From assembly GCA_040880365.1 (NCBI GenBank), contig JBBDIO010000118.1:1-5536 (forward strand): a stretch of 5,536 nucleotides of DNA, written 5' to 3'. The notes beneath the pieces are model-generated. The model made no database searches and was not told the DNA's origin. It saw nothing but the letters and a program-made list of their open reading frames with translations. Shown in pieces: positions 1 through 3,651 of this stretch. The DNA is from JBBDIO01 sp040880365. Its GTDB lineage: Bacteria > Chloroflexota > Anaerolineae > Caldilineales > Caldilineaceae. The position numbers and the translations under genes are program-made. Each line of letters opens with the position of its first letter. Position 1 is the stretch's first letter.

Positions 1-1
1 C

Positions 2-604
2 GAACGCGCTGCCCAGCTCTGTGTAGAACTGGTCCAAAGCCGCATCCCCAAACGCTTTGCCATTCCGGCCACCGATATTCAGATACTCAGCCCCATGCAC
101 CGGGGTGTTGCGGGCGTAGGCGCGCTCAACGAGGCCATCCAGGCGGCCATCAACCCACCCCGCGCCGCCATTGCCGAACGCCGCATGGGCAACCGGATCT
201 ATCGCACCGGCGACCGAGTCATGCAAATTCGCAACAACTATGATAAAGATGTCTACAATGGGGATATGGGCATCATCCAGACAGTCGACTTGGAAATGCA
301 ACAAGTGACCGTTATCATGGATGGAAAACCCGTCGCCTATGATTTTCTGGAACTGGATGAACTGACTCACGCCTATGCCATCAGCGTCCACAAGAGTCAG
401 GGATCAGAATTTCCGGCGGTCGTCATTCCCATCCTCACCAGCCACTATGTGATGTTGCAACGCAATCTGCTCTATACCGCAGTCAGCCGTGCCCGGCGGC
501 TGGTCGTGTTGGTGGGGCAGGAAAAAGCCATTCGCATCGCGGTGGGCAATAACCGGGTCGCCCATCGCTATACAGGTCTCACCGAACGACTGCTTGGCGC
601 GTAA
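2..604 (+). CDS. recD2: RecD2-like ATP-dependent DNA helicase, C-terminal part (5' truncated by window edge)
   Basis: Reading from base 2, the frame is open without a stop to the TAA at 602-604, giving about 200 residues of a superfamily 1B helicase C-terminus. The stretch ILSPMHRGVAGVGALNEAIQ (about 83-142) is the conserved segment of RecD2-type helicases before the last RecA-like lobe. Next come GDRVMQIRNNYDKDVYNGDMG and a short beta-rich SH3-like insertion that ends in YDFLELDEL. The helicase motifs are LTHAYAISVHKSQGSEF (motif V region, about 361-411) and LLYTAVSRARRLVVLVG (motif VI with its arginine finger, about 469-519). The family unwinds DNA 5'-3' using ATP and acts in recombination and repair; RecD2 works without RecBC. 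The Walker A and B motifs should lie left of the window and cannot be checked. The natural-looking end, YTGLTERLLGA, argues against a frameshift. A conjugative TraA-type relaxase-helicase shares this C-terminus and is the main alternative. Confidence 0.88.
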   Translation, partial: ERAAQLCVELVQSRIPKRFAIPATDIQILSPMHRGVAGVGALNEAIQAAINPPRAAIAERRMGNRIYRTGDRVMQIRNNYDKDVYNGDMGIIQTVDLEMQQVTVIMDGKPVAYDFLELDELTHAYAISVHKSQGSEFPAVVIPILTSHYVMLQRNLLYTAVSRARRLVVLVGQEKAIRIAVGNNRVAHRYTGLTERLLGA

Positions 605-640
605 ACTGCCAGACTACGTAACCGCCCAACCGACTACACA

Positions 641-720
641 CCAGACTATTTCGCACTGGACTCTTTCGCAACAGACCACTTCGCAACAGACCATTCTGCA
701 TCAGATCATCATCAGATCAT
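641..720. repeat. Degenerate 15-bp tandem repeat (about 5 units) in the helicase-isomerase spacer
   Basis: Four consecutive 15-bp units start at 641, 656, 671 and 686: CCAGACTATTTCGCA, CTGGACTCTTTCGCA, ACAGACCACTTCGCA and ACAGACCATTCTGCA. A more decayed unit begins at 701 (TCAGATCATC) and a partial ATCAGATCAT runs to 720. Looser GACTA-containing copies out of phase occur at 609-640. The consensus is roughly NCAGACYAYTTCGCA. The array ends directly against the ribosome binding site AAGGA (721-725) of the next gene, so it forms most of the untranslated leader. No unit is palindromic and there are no spacers, so it is a minisatellite rather than a CRISPR. It shows no sign of being coding. Confidence 0.7.
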
Positions 721-731
721 AAGGAATCAGC

Positions 732-1493
732 ATGTCAACTGCACCGATTGCGCTCCAACTTTATACGCTGCGTTTCGTTTCCGAATCGATGGACGCGATT
801 CTGGCACATGCCGCCGCCGCCGGCTATCGCGGCGTTGAAACCGCGGGCACCAAGGGTCTGGCCGCCGCAGAATTGGCCGACCTGCTCCAAAAACACAGCC
901 TGGAAGCGGCCTCTATGCACACAGGCGTCGCCGCGCTGGCAGAAGACGTGGCAGGACAGATTGCCTATGCTCAGGCGCTGGATTGCGGCTATCTGACCAT
1001 TTCGTCGATCCCCCAGGACGCGCGCCCAACCGACGCCGCGGGCTGGCAGGCGTTGGGGCAGCAATTCGGCGAATATGGCGCGGCCTGTGCCCAGGCGGGC
1101 ATTCGCCTCTGCTATCACAATCACGATTTCGAATTCGCGCGCGTCGAGGGTCGCTATGCCCTGGAATGGATGTTGGACGCCGCGCCGGATACGCTCCACT
1201 GGCAGCCCGATCTGGCGTGGGTCACCCGCGGCCACGCCGATCCGTTGGCGATGCTGGAGCAATATGCAGGACGTTGCCCTCTGATTCATGTGAAGGATCT
1301 GCACCCCAATGGGCAGGGCGAAGACGAAAAAGGCTTTGCCGATGTGGGGTATGGCATCATGGATTGGGATGCGCTGTTGCCTGCTGCGGCCAAAGCGGGA
1401 GCCGTGTGGTATATCGTGGAACACGATCTGCCCGCGGAACCCATCCGCACGATTCAACGTAGTTATACTTATCTGGCCGAAAAACTTGGCTGA
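732..1493 (+). CDS. Sugar phosphate isomerase/epimerase, xylose isomerase-like TIM barrel
   Basis: Complete 253-residue protein; the ATG at 732 follows AAGGA at 721-725 with normal spacing. It starts directly with the first barrel strand (IALQLYTLR, residues 6-14) and has no signal peptide, so it is cytoplasmic. The order of motifs fits the AP-endonuclease-2/xylose isomerase-like fold (Pfam AP_endonuc_2): GYRGVETAG (31-39, Glu36), SMHTG (61-65), CYHNHDFEF (127-135), WQPDLAWV (157-164, Asp160), LIHVKDL (184-190, His186), GFADVGYGIMDW (201-212) and YIVEHD (227-232, Glu230). Glu, Asp, His and Glu at these strand ends are the usual divalent metal ligands. Relatives isomerise or epimerise sugars, inositols or their derivatives; the substrate cannot be told from sequence. 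The length is typical and nothing is missing. It stands alone: no dehydrogenase or transporter lies beside it, and the spacing to the helicase suggests its own or readthrough transcription. Confidence 0.9.
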   Translation: MSTAPIALQLYTLRFVSESMDAILAHAAAAGYRGVETAGTKGLAAAELADLLQKHSLEAASMHTGVAALAEDVAGQIAYAQALDCGYLTISSIPQDARPTDAAGWQALGQQFGEYGAACAQAGIRLCYHNHDFEFARVEGRYALEWMLDAAPDTLHWQPDLAWVTRGHADPLAMLEQYAGRCPLIHVKDLHPNGQGEDEKGFADVGYGIMDWDALLPAAAKAGAVWYIVEHDLPAEPIRTIQRSYTYLAEKLG

Positions 1494-1580
1494 TGCGTGC
1501 GCAAAAGTTGCAATTGCCACAACAAACCGCCCGTAAATTTCAAGCAAATTGCCAGAGTCTATGACCGAATAGCACACTTA

Positions 1581-1705
1581 CTAGTGTTCTGTAAACTTGA
1601 ATTGTGCATCTTTTGTAGGTCACGCCTCCTGGCGTGACAGCGTTTGTCACAGTAGGAACTGTGACCTACACGATTCGTTCTCCAATTTAGTTTACAGAGT
1701 ACTAG
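1581..1705. mobile_element. MITE-like non-coding element with terminal inverted repeats and probable 8-bp target duplication
   Basis: The left end CTAGTGTTCTGTAAACT (1581-1597) and the reverse complement of the right end (1689-1705), CTAGTACTCTGTAAACT, match at 15 of 17 positions. The similarity continues inward with one indel (TTGAATTG on the left, TAAATTG on the right), giving repeats of about 23-24 bp. Immediately outside lie CACACTTA (1573-1580) and CACACTCA (1706-1713), 7 of 8 identical, as expected for an aged target-site duplication. The 125-bp interior has no open frame and no transposase, only strong hairpins. This is the structure of a miniature inverted-repeat element mobilised in trans. 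The parent insertion-sequence family cannot be named. The exact ends are uncertain by a few bases, because a TAG trinucleotide also extends the flanking direct repeat. Confidence 0.72.
1614..1670. repeat. Double-hairpin core of the MITE-like element (three-way junction)
   Basis: Two perfect 8-bp stems with 4-base loops lie side by side: GTCACGCC (1619-1626) with GGCGTGAC (1631-1638), loop TCCT; and GTCACAGT (1646-1653) with ACTGTGAC (1658-1665), loop AGGA. TGTAG (1614-1618) pairs with CTACA (1666-1670) to close both. The same bases also allow a competing single stem, TGTAGGTCAC (1614-1623) with GTGACCTACA (1661-1670). The 7-base linker AGCGTTT separates the two hairpins. No T-run follows on either strand close enough for a standard terminator, although the stems could still act in RNA. 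The geometry is like clustered REP/BIME-type palindromes. Confidence 0.8.
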
Positions 1706-1719
1706 CACACTCATCCGTA

Positions 1720-1749
1720 TTGAACAGAGTAAGTACAGATTGATTTAAT
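1720..1749 (+). promoter_or_regulatory. Possible sigma70-type promoter for the 137-residue gene
   Basis: TTGAAC (1720-1725) and TTTAAT (1744-1749) are separated by 18 bp in a locally A+T-rich stretch just outside the right end of the MITE-like element. The -10-like box differs from TATAAT at one base; the -35-like box matches four of six. Transcription would start around 1756, leaving a leader of about 15 bases that just includes the ribosome binding site. A chance match is quite possible. Confidence 0.3.
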
Positions 1750-1770
1750 AGAGCGATTAAGGAGTACCCA

Positions 1771-2184
1771 ATGGCCCCATCCGCCATGTTTGCGGGACTG
1801 ATCTTTGATGAAGCAGGCAATCCCCTGGAAATCAGCTATGTAGGCACCGATGCCTGCTATGTGATCGACGATGATGGCTTCCATCGCCACCTCGATGCTG
1901 CCGGCGTTGACCGCCAGGTGCTGCGGTTTCTCCGGGAACAAGTCGAAGGACACCGGGAAATCGCCGTGGAATCCATGCTGGAAATGATGGGCAAGGACGA
2001 TATTTTCACCAAAGCCGCACTGGAATCTTCCATCAACCGCATGGAAGACGCGGTGGGGCAGCCTATCCCCGAAGAAGCGCGCCAGTGGATGGGGATGCTG
2101 GGCTTTCGTGTGATCATCGACGACCAGGGCACGGTCACCGACGTGCAAATGCCCGCCGGCGGCATCGAAGGCGAAGAGGAATAG
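1771..2184 (+). CDS. Conserved-looking acidic protein of unknown function
   Basis: A 137-residue protein whose ATG at 1771 is preceded by a strong ribosome binding site, AAGGAG (1759-1764). I do not recognise the family. It has no signal peptide or membrane segment, so it is probably cytoplasmic. The N-terminal third reads as beta strands (GLIFDEAGNPLEISYVGTD, then ACYVIDDDGFHRHLDA). The middle is helical (DRQVLRFLREQVEGH and AVESMLEMMGKDDIFTKAAL). The C-terminal part is helix then strand (EEARQWMGMLGFRVIIDDQG) and ends in an acidic tail, GIEGEEE. The codon pattern and ribosome binding site support a real gene, and the long frame on the opposite strand is a shadow. It follows the MITE-like element by 65 bp and precedes a secreted-protein gene by about 120 bp; neither neighbour gives a clear functional hint. 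An assembly or regulatory partner is possible but unsupported. Confidence 0.75.
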   Translation: MAPSAMFAGLIFDEAGNPLEISYVGTDACYVIDDDGFHRHLDAAGVDRQVLRFLREQVEGHREIAVESMLEMMGKDDIFTKAALESSINRMEDAVGQPIPEEARQWMGMLGFRVIIDDQGTVTDVQMPAGGIEGEEE

Positions 2185-2234
2185 GCGCACATCCCCCTAC
2201 GGTACGGCGCGCGTTCTGGCCTGCACAGGTAAAA

Positions 2235-2255
2235 ACTCGCCATTGACCGGCGAGT
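2235..2255. other. Perfect 7-bp hairpin between the 137-residue gene and the secreted-protein gene
   Basis: ACTCGCC (2235-2241) and GGCGAGT (2249-2255) pair perfectly around the loop ATTGACC. On the + strand no T-run follows, so it is not a standard terminator for the upstream gene. On the minus strand the stem runs into TTTTT (complement of 2231-2235), which is terminator-like, but no minus-strand gene is seen to need one. It would sit in the leader about 50 bases before the start at 2306 if transcription reads through. Confidence 0.4.
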
Positions 2256-2305
2256 GTAGGATATCAGGAATTGGGCAGCAGAGTTTGGGAGCAGAGGAGT
2301 GAACC

Positions 2306-3337
2306 ATGCAACAGAATTTTTGGCAGCGTGTGAATGATCGATTGACCCGACCCACGCAGGCACCCGGTGCGCGTCTGCCCATTTCAGGGTGGCGCATTTC
2401 GGGGTGGTTGGTGGTTATGCTGGTAGCAGCATTGGCCCTGCTCCAACCGGCGAGCGTGGCGGTGTGGGCAAGCGTCCCTGTCGCGGAATTGGCCCGCGCG
2501 CCCCAGGCAATGCCGGCCCAGCAAAACGACGAAGATGAGGAAAACGCCGAAGACTCCGAAGCGGCGACTGACGAATCGGATGACGAATCGACAGACACGG
2601 AAAGCGAAGAGGAAACCGGGCCGACAGAAGACGTAACTGCCGAAGACGACGAAACCATTCCTCTGGTACAAGAGCTGGGGCTGGCGTTAGATAAATCGTT
2701 CACCGGCTATCTGGATCCGGACGATAGCGACGAACTCAGCGCCGACGACATCATCTCCTATACCTTTGTCATCACCAACACCGGCAATGTGACCGTCAAT
2801 TCTTTGGTGCTGGAAGATGCCGCCCTGGATCTGGACGCGGCCGAATGTGGCAGCGATTCGCTGGCGCCGACAGATGCTGCAACGTGTGTTTATACCTATA
2901 CGGTTACGGTAGATGACATCGGCGCAGGCCAATTGGAAAATGAGGCAATTGTCGTGGCCATTGGCCCCGACGACACCGAAATCACGGCCACGGCCACCAC
3001 TACGATTGTCCTGCCCCAACTCCCCGGCCTGAGCCTGGAAAAATCTTTCGGCGGTTATCTGGATGTCGACGAAGATGACGCGCTGGGTCTGGCGGATATC
3101 ATTACCTATACGTTCACCATTACCAATATAGGGAATGTGGCGTTGGAATCCATTGCGCTGGACGATGCGTTGCTGGACCTGACAGGCGCGGCGTGTGGCG
3201 AATCCACGCTGGAGCCGGGCGAAGTCACCGACTGTGAACATCCCTACACCGTTACTCAGGACGACATGGACGCGGGCGAAGTTGTCAATGCTGCCAGCGT
3301 GACAGGTACCGTGGTTATCGCCAGCCCGGAGCCTTAA
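2306..3337 (+). CDS. Secreted protein with acidic linker and two DUF11/DUF7507-like repeats
   Basis: 343 residues; the ATG at 2306 follows AGAGGAG (2293-2299). The N-terminus is a long signal peptide: a basic region with several Arg (residues 8-30), a hydrophobic core WLVVMLVAALALL (34-46) and a likely cleavage after VWA (residue 55). Residues 74-117 form a low-complexity linker rich in Asp, Glu, Ser and Thr. Two Ig-like repeats follow, starting at 125 (GLALDKSFTGYLD) and 241 (GLSLEKSFGGYLD), a period of 116 residues. Each carries the YTFxITNxGNV signature (152-162, 268-278), a Cys pair (181/194 and 297/310) and an Asp-rich loop (DPDDSDELSADD, 137-148; DVDEDDALGLAD, 253-264) resembling a calcium-binding insert. 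Such modules build stalks of surface proteins and adhesins. The second repeat stops about 14 residues short of the first's final strand, and no LPXTG, PEP-CTERM or transmembrane anchor is present. It is probably released, or truncated. Confidence 0.88.
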   Translation: MQQNFWQRVNDRLTRPTQAPGARLPISGWRISGWLVVMLVAALALLQPASVAVWASVPVAELARAPQAMPAQQNDEDEENAEDSEAATDESDDESTDTESEEETGPTEDVTAEDDETIPLVQELGLALDKSFTGYLDPDDSDELSADDIISYTFVITNTGNVTVNSLVLEDAALDLDAAECGSDSLAPTDAATCVYTYTVTVDDIGAGQLENEAIVVAIGPDDTEITATATTTIVLPQLPGLSLEKSFGGYLDVDEDDALGLADIITYTFTITNIGNVALESIALDDALLDLTGAACGESTLEPGEVTDCEHPYTVTQDDMDAGEVVNAASVTGTVVIASPEP

Positions 3338-3404
3338 ACACCCCAGGGAGACCCGCCACCCAAGCCTGAACTAAAGTAAGCGCCAGTCCATTTCTGTCTC
3401 CTTG

Positions 3405-3434
3405 TAGCACCATCCACTTTATAGCACTATCCAC
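3405..3434. repeat. Two-copy direct repeat, 17-bp period, left of the assembly gap
   Basis: TAGCACCATCCAC (3405-3417) and TAGCACTATCCAC (3422-3434) match at 12 of 13 positions with a 4-base spacer. It lies 18 bp before the N run and may be the edge of a longer array lost in the gap. Confidence 0.55.
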
Positions 3435-3452
3435 CATGAGTCATCCCGCGGT

Positions 3453-3462
3453 NNNNNNNNNN
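3453..3462. other. Assembly gap (10 N)
   Basis: Ten unresolved bases; the round number suggests a scaffold placeholder, so the true distance is unknown. CCGCGGT (3446-3452) abuts the gap and its exact complement ACCGCGG occurs at 3470-3476, so a G+C-rich inverted repeat spans the break and may have caused it. Linkage of the flanking genes depends on this join. Confidence 0.95.
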
Positions 3463-3500
3463 ACAGCGGACCGCGGACGTTTGCGCGCCCACACCTCGAC

Positions 3501-3533
3501 AGTCTCGCTCAGCAGTCTCGCCCAGCAGTCTCG
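3501..3533. repeat. 13-bp-period tandem repeat right of the assembly gap
   Basis: AGTCTCG occurs at 3501, 3514 and 3527, exactly 13 bp apart. The intervening bases are CTCAGC and CCCAGC, so the unit is AGTCTCGCYCAGC. Flanking CTCGACAGT-like copies at 3495-3503 and 3531-3538 extend the pattern in degenerate form. There is no coding potential and no dyad symmetry within a unit. Confidence 0.6.
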
Positions 3534-3651
3534 ACAGTAAAGTGACAGCCCATTTGTGCAAAAACATGGTTATCCTATTCCTCAGACAGTTAGATTTGGT
3601 AGCTAGCCACAGAACCAAACCGTATTCTAAAACTTAATGGGGAGTATCTGC

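Larger units (their letters stand above)
3338..3651. other. Intergenic region of about 314 bp with short repeats and an assembly gap
   Basis: No gene is supported here. After the stop at 3335-3337 the same frame continues as a Pro-rich run (TPQGDPPPKPELK) to a second stop at 3377-3379. A 17-bp-period direct repeat (3405-3434), ten N bases (3453-3462) and a 13-bp-period repeat (3501-3533) follow. From about 3540 to 3638 the DNA is A+T-richer and probably holds the promoter of the next gene, but I find no convincing -35/-10 pair: TTGGTA (3596-3601) and TATTCT (3623-3628) are 21 bp apart, which is too far. A frame open on the minus strand across the N bases is not credible as a gene. Confidence 0.7.

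Noticed and set aside
641..720. Possible CRISPR array
   Set aside because: Units are directly contiguous 15-mers without spacers, and no cas genes are present.
489..722. Alternative + frame running from inside the helicase gene through the 15-bp repeats, giving a five-residue repeating peptide
   Set aside because: The helicase frame is clearly correct to its natural end; the repeating peptide is only the consequence of a 15-bp repeat being a multiple of three.
735..1577. Long open frame of 280 codons on the minus strand opposite the isomerase gene
   Set aside because: The + strand protein has clear TIM-barrel motifs and a ribosome binding site; the antisense translation shows no recognisable domain and is a by-product of codon bias.
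1614..1670. Rho-independent terminator for the isomerase gene
   Set aside because: The hairpins are strong but no T-run follows on the + strand, they begin about 120 bp after the stop, and they sit inside a structure with terminal repeats and a target duplication that explains them better.
3427..3618. Short minus-strand frame crossing the N run
   Set aside because: It includes undefined residues from the gap and short tandem repeats, so its openness is meaningless.
3596..3628. Promoter pair TTGGTA and TATTCT before the large surface-protein gene
   Set aside because: The 21-bp spacing is too long and both boxes are weak matches.
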